64,000 nucleotides of DNA from Thermoanaerobaculales bacterium (GTDB taxonomy: Bacteria; Acidobacteriota; Thermoanaerobaculia; Thermoanaerobaculales; Sulfomarinibacteraceae). This document shows, one piece after another, positions 27,803 to 38,200 of the stretch. The first letter of the stretch is position 1, and each line of letters begins with the position of its first letter. The stretch lies in the NCBI GenBank assembly GCA_025456145.1, contig JALOLD010000020.1:1-64000 (forward strand). The letters are read 5' to 3'. The translations under genes were made by a program, and so were the position numbers. A model generated the notes under the pieces. That model was not told where the DNA came from. It did no database searches and saw only the letters and a program-made list of their open reading frames with translations.

Positions 27803-27886
27803 GCCCGGCGCCGGATCGGCCCATCGCATCCCGGCTGTCATGCCTTCGCTGGTATCATGTCAATGACGCCAATCGGAGGTGCGCCG

Positions 27887-30577
27887 GTGAACCGGTTCGT
27901 CTCAGCCGCCGTCGCGTCGGCGCTCATGCTCGCCCCTGGTGTGGCCCCCGGAGACGAACCGCGGATGGTGGCCGATATCGAGCCCGGCGCCTGGGCCCAC
28001 GTCGGTCTCGCCCCAGAGCACATCACCCGGGCCGGTTCTGCGGTCTTCTTCTCAGGACGGAGGATTGATCTCGGCACCGAGCTCTGGACCGTCGACCCCG
28101 TGACCCACGGTGTCGTCGTCCGGGACATCGCCGCCGGGGGGAGCAGCTCGTTTCCGCGCGAGCTCGTCGACCTCGACGGCACGCTGCTCTTCACTGCGGC
28201 CGACGGAATCCACGGTGTCGAGCTCTGGTCCGCAGACGAGAGCGGATCTTGGATGGTCGGGGACCTCAACCCGGGTTTTCTGGGCACGGCGATAGGGAAT
28301 CTCACCGTGCTCGGAGAGCAAGCGCTCTTCTTTTCGTCCGCGAACGGTTCGGACACCGAGCTGTGGATCACCGACGGCGCCGCCGGTGGCACCCGGAGGG
28401 TCACCGATCAGGTGACAAGCTGGTTCACACAGTGGCTCGTCGTGATCGACGGCATCGCGTACTTCACCGGGTATCAACCCGCGTACGGGCACGAGCTGTG
28501 GCGTTCCGACGGCACCGGGCCAGGGACCTGGATGGTCAAGGACATCGTCCCGGGGCCGGAGGAATCCCTGCCTGCCGATCTGGTGGTCGTCGACGGAGTC
28601 CTCTTCTTCACCGCCGACGTTCCCGGCGTCACCGGACGGGAGCTCTGGCGTTCCGACGGCACCCAGAACGGCACCTGGATCGTCAAGGACATTCGAACGG
28701 GGCCCGAAGGCTCGCTTCCGGGGCTGCTGACACCGTCCTGCTCTCGTCTGTTCCTGCGAGCCGACGACGGCGTCATCGGCGGTGAGCTGTGGGTCTCCGA
28801 CGGGACCGGGGGTGGAACCCGGCCGGTCGCGGATGTGAACCCCGGGCCGGGTGGAATCGAGCCGAACCCGATGATCGGGTTCGACTGCGGTGTCGCCTTT
28901 GCGCTGGACGTGCCCGCGACCGGTCAGGAGCTCTGGTTCTCGAATGGGACCGCGCTCGGAACATCGCTGGTGAAGGACATCAATCCCGGCCCGGACGACG
29001 CGGACATCTACGTGCTGGTCGAGATGGGTGGGACGTTCTTTTTGAACGCGGACGACGGAGCTTCGGGGAACGAGCTCTGGTCCAGCGACACGACGGCCTC
29101 CGGGACCGTGATGGTCGCAGATCTCAACCCCGGCGAGCTCGGTTCATCCCCGTTCGGGCTGGTCACCATCGACGGCGAGCTCTGGCTCTCCGCGTCGGAC
29201 GGCACGTCGGGACCGGAGCTCTGGCGATCCGACGGCACCGAGCCCGGCACGCGCATGGTCTACGACTCGGTCCACCCGCTCTCGTCTCGCCCGTACGCCT
29301 GCATGGGCCGAGCAGGACGGGCCTTCTGCCCGGCGCGGACCGAGGGCGAGGGGGAGGAGCTCTGGTTCTCGGATGGAACAGCCTCCGGGACCCGTCTGAC
29401 CCGTGACATCAGGCCCGGTCCCGATGACTCCGATCCGTTCCTCATAGCGATGCTGGGAGATCGTGTGCTGTTCGGCGCCGACGACGGTTCGGACCACGCC
29501 GAGCTCTGGATCTCCGACGGGACCGAGCTCGGGACCTTCAAGCTGGCCGGCGTCAGCCCGTACTCGGAGACGGAGTACGCGGTCGAAATCGGCGGTGTGG
29601 TGTTCTTCGGCGGAAGTGACGACGCTCTCGGAGGGGGGCTGTGGCGAACCGACGGCACTGCCGACGGGACCGAGCTCGTTGTCGGGATCGACATCGACAG
29701 CAACCTGGCCGCCGTCGGATCGACGATGTACTTTGCGGTCGACGATCCGGCGACCGGATCCGAGCTCTGGCGCTCGGACGGCACGGCCGCCGGGACGTCG
29801 ATCGTCGCCGACACCGTTCCGGGCCCGGCGGGTCTCGCACCGAGAGAGCTGACCCCGGTCGGTGCCGCCCTTTTCTTCACCGCAGAGTCCAGCCCTCCGC
29901 TCGGCTCCGAGCTCTGGCGCTCGGACGGCACGCCCGAGAGCATCGCGATGGTCAAGGACATCCTGCCGGGTGAGGCCGGCTCGAACCCGTATCAGCTCAC
30001 CGCTCACGACGGGCGCCTGTTCTTCACCGCCGATGACGGGACGCACGGCACTGAGCTCTGGGTCTCGGACGGAACCGATCCCGGGACGACGCTCGTCGCG
30101 GACCTGTACCTGGGTCCGTATCTGCTTTCCCCGTTCTCCCTCGTCAGCTTCGGGGACCGGCTCGCCTTCTGGCACACGGATGGGGTTCACGGCCGAGAGC
30201 TCTGGCTCACCGACGGCACCCCAGACGGGTCCTCGATGGTCGTCGACCTGGTGCCCGGAGCTGCCGGGAGCCACAATGGTGGAGGATCACCAGACGCAGC
30301 CGTCTACGACGGTCGGATCTGGTTTCCGGCCGCGGTTCCCGGAGTCGGCGAGGAGCTGGTCGTCAGCGACGGCACCGCGACGGGGACGTCCTTCTTCGAC
30401 CTCGTGCCGGGCGTCAACTCCGGCGATCCGCAGGGTCTCACGCTGTCCGGGGGTCGGCTGTTCTTCGCGGCCATGGACCTGACCCACGGCCGGGAGCTCT
30501 GGGCGATCGACCTCTCGCTCTTCTGTGACGGCTTCGAGTCCGGAGACACCTCAGCCTGGCGCCTGGCAGTCCCCTGA
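27887..30577 (+). CDS. Secreted ELWxxDGT-repeat protein with C-terminal tag
   Basis: An 896-residue exported protein built from roughly 17 beta-propeller-like repeats. Each has a core such as ELWRSDGT, a TxxVKDIxPG segment and a LFFTADDG strand. ELWxxDGT repeats are a known but functionally uncharacterised family. GTG 27887 is preferred as start because GGAGGT lies 6 nt upstream and a clean signal peptide follows (VNRFVSAAVASALMLAPGVA). An upstream ATG at 27857 would add ten residues and overlaps a TATCAT -10-like hexamer. The protein ends FCDGFESGDTSAWRLAVP, a motif shared with three other exported proteins in this window. Confidence 0.85.
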   Translation: MNRFVSAAVASALMLAPGVAPGDEPRMVADIEPGAWAHVGLAPEHITRAGSAVFFSGRRIDLGTELWTVDPVTHGVVVRDIAAGGSSSFPRELVDLDGTLLFTAADGIHGVELWSADESGSWMVGDLNPGFLGTAIGNLTVLGEQALFFSSANGSDTELWITDGAAGGTRRVTDQVTSWFTQWLVVIDGIAYFTGYQPAYGHELWRSDGTGPGTWMVKDIVPGPEESLPADLVVVDGVLFFTADVPGVTGRELWRSDGTQNGTWIVKDIRTGPEGSLPGLLTPSCSRLFLRADDGVIGGELWVSDGTGGGTRPVADVNPGPGGIEPNPMIGFDCGVAFALDVPATGQELWFSNGTALGTSLVKDINPGPDDADIYVLVEMGGTFFLNADDGASGNELWSSDTTASGTVMVADLNPGELGSSPFGLVTIDGELWLSASDGTSGPELWRSDGTEPGTRMVYDSVHPLSSRPYACMGRAGRAFCPARTEGEGEELWFSDGTASGTRLTRDIRPGPDDSDPFLIAMLGDRVLFGADDGSDHAELWISDGTELGTFKLAGVSPYSETEYAVEIGGVVFFGGSDDALGGGLWRTDGTADGTELVVGIDIDSNLAAVGSTMYFAVDDPATGSELWRSDGTAAGTSIVADTVPGPAGLAPRELTPVGAALFFTAESSPPLGSELWRSDGTPESIAMVKDILPGEAGSNPYQLTAHDGRLFFTADDGTHGTELWVSDGTDPGTTLVADLYLGPYLLSPFSLVSFGDRLAFWHTDGVHGRELWLTDGTPDGSSMVVDLVPGAAGSHNGGGSPDAAVYDGRIWFPAAVPGVGEELVVSDGTATGTSFFDLVPGVNSGDPQGLTLSGGRLFFAAMDLTHGRELWAIDLSLFCDGFESGDTSAWRLAVP

Positions 30578-30645
30578 GATCGAGAAGATAAGCGTCGCGC
30601 CGAGCCTGCCGCCGATCGTTCGGCAGGCGCGGCCGGCGCCGGTGG

Positions 30646-30991
30646 TCACTCGTTGGCGTGGTCGACGCCGGCGTGCATGAGCGTCGAGACGTGGTCGTCG
30701 GCCAGGCTGTAGTAGGTGGACGAGGTCGCGGTCGCGGAGCAGCCTGAGCTGGTGGCTGACCGCCGAGACCGAGAGGTCGGCGATGACCGCGAGGTCGCAG
30801 ACGCAGAGCTCTCGGGTCACCATCAACGCGTTGAGGACCCTGATCCTGGTCGGGTCGGCGAGGGCGGAGAACAGCCGGTTGAGCCTCTCGACCGTGCGCC
30901 CGGGCAGCGCCTTGGCCTGGACGAAGGCCACCGCTTCGGGGTCGATCTCGTGGATCGTGCAGAGCTCGAGGGTGGTGTCGTCCTCTGTCAT
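30646..30991 (-). pseudogene. Frameshifted ArsR/SmtB-family metalloregulator
   Basis: From ATG 30991 the frame encodes a normal ArsR-family winged helix: LFSALADPTRIRVLNALM, the alpha-3 metal motif ELCVCDL, and the recognition helix SVSAVSHQLRLLRDRDLV. Immediately after that, the expected beta-wing is missing and the frame is off by one. The proper C-terminus (YYSLADDHVSTLMHAGVDHANE, a zinc-type alpha-5 site) is readable in the shifted frame to the stop at 30646. As sequenced, translation would instead run to 30551 with an unrelated Arg-rich tail. The cause is a small deletion in the wing or an assembly error. Confidence 0.75.
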
Positions 30992-31065
30992 GGGAGCGAT
31001 TCTCGCAGAATCATCGGGCGGGGTCAACGACGCTCCGACGCGCCTCGACCGGTCGGCGCGCCGGC

Positions 31066-31467
31066 TCAGCCGGTCGCCCGCACCGCCTTGTGGCCGTAGA
31101 AGATGACGCCCGCCTCGCCGTCCCAGGAGACGCGGCGGAACTCGAGCCGCACGGGCATCCCGATCTCGAGGCTCTCGGGGTCGGCGACATCGGCGATCTG
31201 GACCATCAGCCTCACCCCGTTGACCAGCTCGACCAGCGCGATCGGCAGCGGCGTCTGCTCGGTGAAGCCGGCGGGCGGGACCCGGATTACGGTGTAGGTG
31301 ACGACCGTGCCGTCGCGGGGCAGGACCTCGGTGGCGAAGTCGCGGCCGCCGCACTCGGGGCAGATCAGCCGGGGCGGGTAGAGCACCTTGCCGCACTCGG
31401 TGCAGCGCGCCGCCTCGAGACGGTAGCGCTGCGGAAACTCACGCCAGGCTCGTGCCGGGGAGAACAT
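31066..31467 (-). CDS. DUF35 zinc-ribbon/OB-fold acyl-CoA-binding protein
   Basis: A 133-residue protein with the DUF35 layout: an N-terminal helix, a zinc ribbon with C22, C25, C36 and C39 (CTECGKVLYPPRLICPECGG), then an OB-fold (VVTYTVIRVPPAGF, ALVELVNGVRLMVQI). In methanogen archaea the homologue bridges thiolase and HMG-CoA synthase and provides a shared CoA-binding site. The start ATG overlaps the thiolase stop (TGATG). It is the third gene of the HMG-CoA synthase operon. Confidence 0.9.
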   Translation of the reverse strand: MFSPARAWREFPQRYRLEAARCTECGKVLYPPRLICPECGGRDFATEVLPRDGTVVTYTVIRVPPAGFTEQTPLPIALVELVNGVRLMVQIADVADPESLEIGMPVRLEFRRVSWDGEAGVIFYGHKAVRATG

Positions 31468-32627
31468 CAGACCACCTCCAGGATGTGGACCACCGAGCTG
31501 CCGCCCGAGCCGCCCATGTTCTGGGCCATGCCGACCCTCGCCCCCTCGACCTGGCGTTGGCCGGCGTCGCCGCGCAGCTGGCTGACGATCTCGATCACCT
31601 GGGCGACCCCGGTCGCGCCGACCGGGTGGCCCTTCGACTTGAGCCCCCCGGAGGTGTTGACCGGGATCCGGCCGCCGAGATCGGTCAGCCCCTTCTCGAC
31701 CGCCGGGCCGCCGTCGCCCGCGGCGAAGAAGCCGAGGGCCTCGGTCGCCATGATCTCGGCGATCGTGAAGCAGTCGTGGACCTCCGCGAGGTGGATGTCG
31801 TCGGGCGTGCGGCCGGCCATGGCATAGGCGCGCTCGCCGGCGAGCCTGACCGCTCCGAGCTCGGCGAGGTCGCCGCGGTTGGCGAGGCTGACCGTGTCGG
31901 TCGCCAGGCCCGAGCCGGTGATCCGCACTACCGGCTTGCCCGCGGCGAGCTCGCGCGCCCGCTCGACGGTCGTCAGCACGAGCGCCGCCGCGCCGTCGGT
32001 CACCGGCGAGCAGTCGAGCAGCCGCAGCGGGTCGGCGACCAGGGTCGACTCGAGCACGTCGGCCACCGACACCTTGAGGTGGTACTGGGCGTGCCGGTTG
32101 AGCAGGCCGTTGGCGTGGTTCTTGACCGCGACCCGGGCGAGCTGCTCGCGGGTCGTGCCGAAGCGCTGCATGTGAACCCGGGCGAGCATCGCGTAGAGCC
32201 CCGGGAAGGTCACCCCGTGGAAGCCCTCCCACTCGGCGTCGGCGGCGGTGCCGAGGGCGTAGGTCGCGTCGGCGCCGTCGACATCGGTCATCTTCTCGAC
32301 GCCGGTGACGAGCACCACCTCGGCGAGGCCGGCCGCGATCTCGGCGAAGCCGGCGCGGACCGCGAGCCCGCCCGAGGCGCAGGCCGACTCGACGCGGGCG
32401 GCGGGCACCCCGGCCATCCCGAGCTCGTCGGCGAGCAGCGAGGCGAGGTGCTCCTGACCGGTGAACAGCCCCGACGACATGCAGCCGATGGTGACCAGGT
32501 CGACCCTGTCGACCCCGGCGTCGCCGAGGGCGGCGATCGCGGCCTCGGCCCAGAGCGAGCGCAGCGGGGTCCGCCACAGCTCGCCGAAGGAGGTCATTCC
32601 GACTCCGATGACGGCAACGTCTCTCAT
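31467..32627 (-). CDS. Archaeal-type (SCP2-like) acetyl-CoA C-acetyltransferase
   Basis: A 386-residue thiolase-fold enzyme. The nucleophile is C83 (VESACASGG), the second catalytic motif is HDCF ([10 protein letters not shown]), and the C-terminal loop is KGHPVGATG. It lacks the longer loop of classical bacterial PhaA/AtoB thiolases and matches the archaeal/SCP2 branch that forms acetoacetyl-CoA from two acetyl-CoA. Its position between HMG-CoA synthase and the DUF35 protein supports a channelling complex. The gap to the synthase gene is 13 bp, and GGAGG precedes the start. Confidence 0.92.
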   Translation of the reverse strand: MRDVAVIGVGMTSFGELWRTPLRSLWAEAAIAALGDAGVDRVDLVTIGCMSSGLFTGQEHLASLLADELGMAGVPAARVESACASGGLAVRAGFAEIAAGLAEVVLVTGVEKMTDVDGADATYALGTAADAEWEGFHGVTFPGLYAMLARVHMQRFGTTREQLARVAVKNHANGLLNRHAQYHLKVSVADVLESTLVADPLRLLDCSPVTDGAAALVLTTVERARELAAGKPVVRITGSGLATDTVSLANRGDLAELGAVRLAGERAYAMAGRTPDDIHLAEVHDCFTIAEIMATEALGFFAAGDGGPAVEKGLTDLGGRIPVNTSGGLKSKGHPVGATGVAQVIEIVSQLRGDAGQRQVEGARVGMAQNMGGSGGSSVVHILEVV

Positions 32628-32640
32628 GGCGACCTCCTTC

Positions 32641-33699
32641 CTACTCGGCCATGCGGATCTTGCCGCGCAGCTTTGCGTAGGCGCCGTACTCGAGGTAGAT
32701 CTTGTTCTCGTCGAGCTGGGGACGGGTCCGCGGCGCCAGGTCGCGGACCTCGTTGATCCGGTCGGTGACCCGGAAGACGAAGGAGTCCGACCCGGCGCCC
32801 GACCCGAACGAGGTCAAAAGGACGAGGTCGCCCGGCGAGGCGATGTCGAGCACCGCGGTGAAGCCGACCGGCGACGCGCCGGAGTAGGTGTTGCCGAGCC
32901 ACGGCGACAGCCAGCCGGTCTCGAGCTGGGCGTCGGTGAAGCCGAGCATCTTGCCCACCCGCTTGGGGAACTTGCCGTTGGGCTGGTGGAAGATCGCGTG
33001 GGCGAAGTCCTTGGGCTCGAGCCCCGCCTTCTCCATCATCCCCCGCGCCGAGCTCATCGAGTGGCGGAAGTAGGCCGGCTCGCCGGTGAAGCGGCTGCCG
33101 TGGCGCGGGTAGTGCATGTACTCGCGGCGCCAAAAGTCGGGGGTGTCGGTGGTCCACGAGTAGGTGTCGACGACCTCGGCGAGCAGCCGCCCGGGGTCGC
33201 GGCCGAAGATGAAGGCCGCCGCGCCGGCCGCCGCCGAGTACTCGAGGGCGTCGCCGGGGGCGCCCTGCGAGGTGTCGGCGCCGATCCCGATCGCGTACTC
33301 GACCTCGCCGGCCTTGACCAGCGCCTGGGCGATGAACAGGCTCTCGGTGCCCGCCTTGCAGGCGAACTCGAGGTCGGCGACGTGGAGGGCCGGTACCGCA
33401 CCGATCGCCTCGGCGACGATCGTGCCCGACGGCTTGACCGCGTAGGGGTGCGACTCGGAGCCGATGTAGAGGGCGCCGATCAGGGCCGGGTCGACCCCGC
33501 CCGAGCGGGCAAGGGCGTTACGCGACGCCTCGACCGACATGGTGACCGTGTCTTCGTCGGCGCCGGGCACCGACTTCTCGAAGAGCTGGAGGCCGCGCTT
33601 GTAGGCCGGGGCGTCGGCGCCCCAGACCTTGGCGATCTCCTCGAGCTTGATCCGGCGCCGTGGGATGAAGGCGCCGTAACCGACGATGCCGACTGTCAT
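32641..33699 (-). CDS. Archaeal-type hydroxymethylglutaryl-CoA synthase
   Basis: A 352-residue enzyme condensing acetoacetyl-CoA with acetyl-CoA to HMG-CoA, the committed route to mevalonate. The catalytic Glu is E82 ([11 protein letters not shown]), the nucleophile C114 ([10 protein letters not shown]) and the His H238 ([12 protein letters not shown]). Length and motifs match the archaeal family rather than the Gram-positive MvaS type. AGGAGG lies just before ATG 33699. Upstream, a TAGACT hexamer (33748-33753 on this strand) and an imperfect palindrome GTTGGT-TCAG-ATCAAC (33714-33729) could be promoter and operator. No HMG-CoA reductase gene is in the window. Confidence 0.93.
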   Translation of the reverse strand: MTVGIVGYGAFIPRRRIKLEEIAKVWGADAPAYKRGLQLFEKSVPGADEDTVTMSVEASRNALARSGGVDPALIGALYIGSESHPYAVKPSGTIVAEAIGAVPALHVADLEFACKAGTESLFIAQALVKAGEVEYAIGIGADTSQGAPGDALEYSAAAGAAAFIFGRDPGRLLAEVVDTYSWTTDTPDFWRREYMHYPRHGSRFTGEPAYFRHSMSSARGMMEKAGLEPKDFAHAIFHQPNGKFPKRVGKMLGFTDAQLETGWLSPWLGNTYSGASPVGFTAVLDIASPGDLVLLTSFGSGAGSDSFVFRVTDRINEVRDLAPRTRPQLDENKIYLEYGAYAKLRGKIRMAE

Positions 33700-33789
33700 A
33701 GGACCTCCTCGGCGTTGGTTCAGATCAACGCGACCCGATGCCGGGTCAGTCTACCGTAGCGGGAAGGCAGCGAACAGCGCGCTCCGTGT

Positions 33790-33850
33790 CTTTTTCCGCC
33801 GTTCGGTCTCGGGCGGCCGACGGCAGTCCGAGACCGAACGGCAGAAAAAG
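33790..33850 (-). terminator. 23-bp inverted repeat downstream of the aminopeptidase gene
   Basis: Arms 33790-33812 and 33828-33850 pair at 22 of 23 positions around a 15-nt G+C-rich loop. The structure begins ten bases after the pepP-like stop codon (minus strand). The A/T tracts lie inside the stem (TTTTTC/GAAAAAG) rather than after it, so it is a strong hairpin but not a textbook intrinsic terminator. It could also protect the 3' end of the transcript. Confidence 0.6.
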
Positions 33851-33859
33851 AAGCAAGGC

Positions 33860-35167
33860 CTAGACCTTCATCAGGGCTTCGATCTCCGCCGCCGTCGTCG
33901 GAAGCTCCGCCGACAGGTTTTCGCAGCCCGTCGCGGTGACCAGGAAGTCGTTCTCGATCCGCACTCCCAGGCCCTCATCGGGGATGTAGATCCCGGGCTC
34001 GTTGGTGATGACCATCCCCGGCTCGAGCGCCGTGCCGTCCGAGCCCGGGTCGTGCGCGTCGAGCCCGAGGAAGTGGCCGAGGCCGTGGATGAAGTACTGG
34101 CCCAGGGTCCCTCCCGCCGAGTCGCGCAGCGGCGAGGCCTCCATCACGCTGAAGGCGATCTTGCGCAGCTCGAAGATCGTGACCCCCGGCCGGATCGCCT
34201 CGGCGACCCGGTCGTGGGCGGCAAGCACGAGGTCGTAGACCGCGCGCTGGCGCTCGGTGAAGCGGCCGTTGACCGGAAACGTCCGGGTCAGGTCGCCGCA
34301 GTAGTAGCCGTAGCGGGCGCCGATGTCGACGACCACGAGCTCGCCGTCGGCGCAGACGCCGACATTCTGGTCGTAGTGCAGGGTCGTCGCGTTGAGGCCG
34401 CTGCCGACGATCGACGGGAAGGCCAGCCCTTCCGCGCCGGCGCCGCGGAAGGCCGAATAGACGACGCCGTCGACGGCGCCCTCGCCGACCCCCGGGGCGA
34501 TCGCCCGCGCCGCCGCCCGCTGGCCGGCGACCGAGGCCGCGACCGCCTTGCGCATCAGCGCGACCTCGCCTCGGTCCTTGACCAGCCGGAGCTCGGTCAG
34601 CCGGTCCGACAGATCGCGCACGGCGAAGCTCGGCAGCCGCTCGCGCAGCCGGGCGATGAACCGGTGGGTCGGCGGCAGCGCCGCCGAGCCGGCCACCGCC
34701 GGCAGCTCGGTCCACAGCGTCGCCCCCTCCTCGGCGAGCCACCCGTGGAGCCGGCCCTCGAAGCCGGGCACCGGCCGCCGCCGGGCGTCGAGGACGATCT
34801 CGGAGGGCTCGCTCGACAGGACCTCGGCGAAGCCGAAGGCTCGGGCGGCCTCGTCGCCGGGCCCGTGCTTGGGCCCGGTCCAGCGCTCGACGTTGGGGTT
34901 TCGCGGCGGCAGGAAGATGGCGTCGAGCCCCTCCGAGGGCCGCAGCACGAGGATCGCGTTGGGCAGCTCGACCCCGGTGAGGTGGAAGAAGGACGAGCCC
35001 TGGCGGAAGGTGCCGACGTCGCCATAGCCGCGCTCGTCGCCGGCCCCCCAGAGGACGATGGTCCCGCCGCCGATCGCGTCGGCGAGCCGCTGCCGGCGCT
35101 CCCGGTAGACCTCCGGCGCCTGGAGCTCGGCCGCGTAGTTGCCCCCGCGCATGTCGCGTCGTGTCAT
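33860..35167 (-). CDS. pepP: Xaa-Pro aminopeptidase (M24B)
   Basis: A 435-residue metallopeptidase cleaving N-terminal residues before proline. It has an N-terminal creatinase-like domain, then the pita-bread domain with the five metal ligands: Asp in VDIGARYGYYCGDLTRTF (two), His in HGLGHFLGLDAHD, Glu in TNEPGIYI and Glu in RIENDFLV. The chosen ATG 35167 has AAGGAGG 6 nt upstream; an ATG eight codons earlier has none. TAGAAT (35190-35195 on this strand) is a likely -10. No signal peptide is seen, so it acts in the cytoplasm. Confidence 0.93.
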   Translation of the reverse strand: MTRRDMRGGNYAAELQAPEVYRERRQRLADAIGGGTIVLWGAGDERGYGDVGTFRQGSSFFHLTGVELPNAILVLRPSEGLDAIFLPPRNPNVERWTGPKHGPGDEAARAFGFAEVLSSEPSEIVLDARRRPVPGFEGRLHGWLAEEGATLWTELPAVAGSAALPPTHRFIARLRERLPSFAVRDLSDRLTELRLVKDRGEVALMRKAVAASVAGQRAAARAIAPGVGEGAVDGVVYSAFRGAGAEGLAFPSIVGSGLNATTLHYDQNVGVCADGELVVVDIGARYGYYCGDLTRTFPVNGRFTERQRAVYDLVLAAHDRVAEAIRPGVTIFELRKIAFSVMEASPLRDSAGGTLGQYFIHGLGHFLGLDAHDPGSDGTALEPGMVITNEPGIYIPDEGLGVRIENDFLVTATGCENLSAELPTTAAEIEALMKV

Positions 35168-35214
35168 GGTTGCCTCCTTGCGAGAGGGCATTCTACCCGC
35201 GCCGGGGAAAGCGG

Positions 35215-35249
35215 TTCATCATTCATCATTCATCATTCATCATTCATAA
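35215..35249. repeat. Heptamer array TTCATCA, five units
   Basis: Four exact TTCATCA units plus one TTCATAA lie between pepP and the histidine kinase, ending nine bases before the kinase's possible GTG start. The tract is the most A+T-rich stretch nearby, and in the kinase frame it is translatable. Confidence 0.9.
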
Positions 35250-35281
35250 TCACTTCCGTGACCTCTGAGCCTGCGGATCGC

Positions 35282-38200
35282 ATGTCCGACGCGCGCTCCT
35301 GGTGGCTCGCCCTCGCCGCCCTGGCGATCTGCGCGCCGTGGCCGTGGTGGCAGCCGGGGACCGCGGTCCTGGCCGGGCTGGTCGCCCTGCTGCTCGTCCT
35401 CGCCCGCCCGGCCGGGCGTGACCGCTGGCCGTGGGCCGGCGTGGTGCTGGCCCTCGCCGGGGCGATCGCGCCGGTCGCCGGGCCGCCCGCCCCCTCGCGT
35501 CTGGCGGCCGATCTCGACGATCACTGCCGGGGGATGCTCGCCGCCGCACGGGCGGTGGTCGACGACCGCGAGCTGACCCGGCTGTTCGCCGCGACCGGCG
35601 AGGTCCTCGACCCGACCCGCCCCTTCGACCTGCTCGAAGCCGCTGCAAGGCGGGTCGACGGCCGGACCGTCTACCTCGCCGACGACCGCGGCCGGCTCGT
35701 CGCCTGGGGCGGCGCCGAGCGCGCCTTCCCGGTCGCCCTGCGGCCCCTCGGCCCGCGCGGCTGGGGGGTCGAGTGGTCGGCGGCCCGCGCCGTGCTCCAC
35801 CTCCGCGAGCCGCTGATCATCGAGGGGCGGATGGTCGGGTCGGTGACCGTGGCCGACCGCGCCGAGCTCTCCGGCGACACGGCCTGGGGCATGGCGGCGC
35901 CGCGCGGGCGCCGGCTGGTCCTCGGCCGGGCGGCGCCGGGCGCCGTCGAGGTCGTCTCCGAGGTCGCGCCCAACGTCGTCGTGCCGGTCGGATCGGCGGT
36001 CCTGGCGTCCGCCGAGCGGCGCGGCCTGCTCGGCCTCGGCTGGCTGGTGCTGGTCGTCGTCGGTCTGGTCGCCAGACCCCGCGAGGCCTGGGCGGCGGTG
36101 GTGGTGGGTGTCGCCGCCGCCCTGCCGGCGGCGGTCGAGCTCGGTCCCGTCGAGCGGGTCGTGCTGATGCTGGCGGCCGGCGCGGCCCTCGGCCGGCTCG
36201 GCGGGACGATGCCGGCGGTCTGGGCCCGGCTCCTGACGATCGCCGCGGTGCTCGGCGCGGCGGCCCTCAGGCTCGCCGGGCCGTTCGTCGAGACCGGGCC
36301 GTGGCTTCCCGACCACCTGCTGCGGCCGGGCTGGGGCGGGGTGTGGATGGTGGCCCTCGCCTGGGCGGTCGCCGGCTGGCCGTCGCTCGCCCGGCCGCGG
36401 CCGCTCCTCGAGGGGCGGGTCGCCGGCGCCGCGGCCCTCGCCGTCGTCGCGCTGCTCGTCGAGCTCGCGTGGTACCCGCTGATGGTCCTCGAGGGGGCCT
36501 CGGGTACCCCTCGGGGGGTCGTCCTGCCGCGCGGCGAGATCGCCCCGGAGGAGGTCTGGCCGGCCGACCCGGCGGGCTGCCGCCTCGACGACGCGGCGCC
36601 GGTGCTCGCCGCGCGCTGGGGGCTCGACCGGTGGGCGACGCCGTCGCGGCTTTCCCTGGTCGACGCCGCGGGCTACGAGCTGTCGAGCTGGGGCGACCTC
36701 GGCGCCGCCGGGGAGCGGCGGCGCCCGGCCCGGAGCTGGACGGTGGCCGGCGACTTGGGGCTGGGCCTGGCGCTCGAGGTCGCCACCGAGCCGTGGAGCT
36801 GGCTCGGCGACTGGGCGAGCGGCGACCCCCTCGAGGGAGCCTGGCGCCAGCCGGTGTGGTACGCGGCGTTGACTCGCTCCGGCGCCGTCGCCGCGACCCT
36901 CCATCCCGAGATCCGCGATCTCGACCCGGCGGTCGCCGGCGAGGCCTGGCACGCCGGCGCGACGTGGACCCGGGCGAGGGTCGGCGACGACCGGCTCCCC
37001 GCGAGGGTTGTCCGCCGGGGCGAGTGGCTGATCGCGGTCGTCGCCCACCCGGCGGCACCTCCGGTGTGGGCGGTGCGCACCGCGTTCGCCCTGATCTGGG
37101 CCTTGATCGGGCTGGCCGTCGCCCGGCCGCCGGGGCTGCGGCGCGAGGCCCTCGCGACCTTCGGCGGACGGCTGCGGCTGCTCGTGGCGGGCGGGGTGGT
37201 GATCCCGCTGGTCGTGCTGACCCTGTTCCTCCAGCTCCGGCTCGGCCGCGAGGAGGGCCGGCTCGAGGAGGTGGTCGGGCGCGACGCCCTCGAGTCGGCG
37301 CGCTACTCGGTCGGGCACCTCGGCGAGGGCGTCGCGGTGGACGACGGGCTGGCCTCCTGGCTCGCCCGGGGCTGGGGGGGCGAGGTCGTGCTCTTCGACC
37401 AGACCGCGGCCCTCGGCGTGTCGCGCCCCGATCTGATGAGCGTCGGCCGCCTCGCCCAGCTCCCGGCGGTCGAGGCCTACCCGGCCTTCCTGCTCGGTCG
37501 CACCGAGGCGGTCGTGTCGCGGCGGCCGGGCCGGATCACCGCCGCCGGAGCGGTCCAGGTGGGCGGGACCAGGGTGCTGATGCAGCTCGTCCGGTCGGAC
37601 CCCCTGCGCACCGGCAACGCGCCGGACGCGGTCGACTGGCTGCTCAGCGGCGGCTTCCTCGCGGCGCTGCTGGCGCTCATCGCGACCGCCCGGATCGAGG
37701 CCCGGCTGAGCGCCTCGCTGCGCGAGCTCGTCGACATCGCCGGGCGGCTGGTCCGCGGTGCGCCGATCGGCCCGCTCCGGAGGCCCCGGGAGACCGATCT
37801 CGCCGAGGTCCTCGACGCGGTCCGCTCGATGAACGAGGAGGTCCGCCGGCGCGAGCTCAGCCTCCGCCACCAGGAGGAGCTGCTGCGGATCACCCTCTCC
37901 AACCTGACGCCGGCGGTGCTGGTCCTCGAGCCCGGCGGCGCCCGGCGCTTCGCCAACCCGAGCGCCGAGGCGCTGCTCGCCGAGCACGGCGAGGTCGTCC
38001 TCGAGCGGGTGCGGGAGCTCGCCCCGGCCGGCGCCGGCGACCCCGAGCGCACGCTCACGGTCCAGCCCTACCCGGGCCGCGACCTGACCTGGCGGGTCGG
38101 CGTGGCCCCGGTGCCGCTGCCCGACGGCCGGGGCGGGCTGGTGGCGGTGATCGACGATGTCACCGAGCTGGTTCGGCTCGACCGGCTCCAGCAGCTCAAC

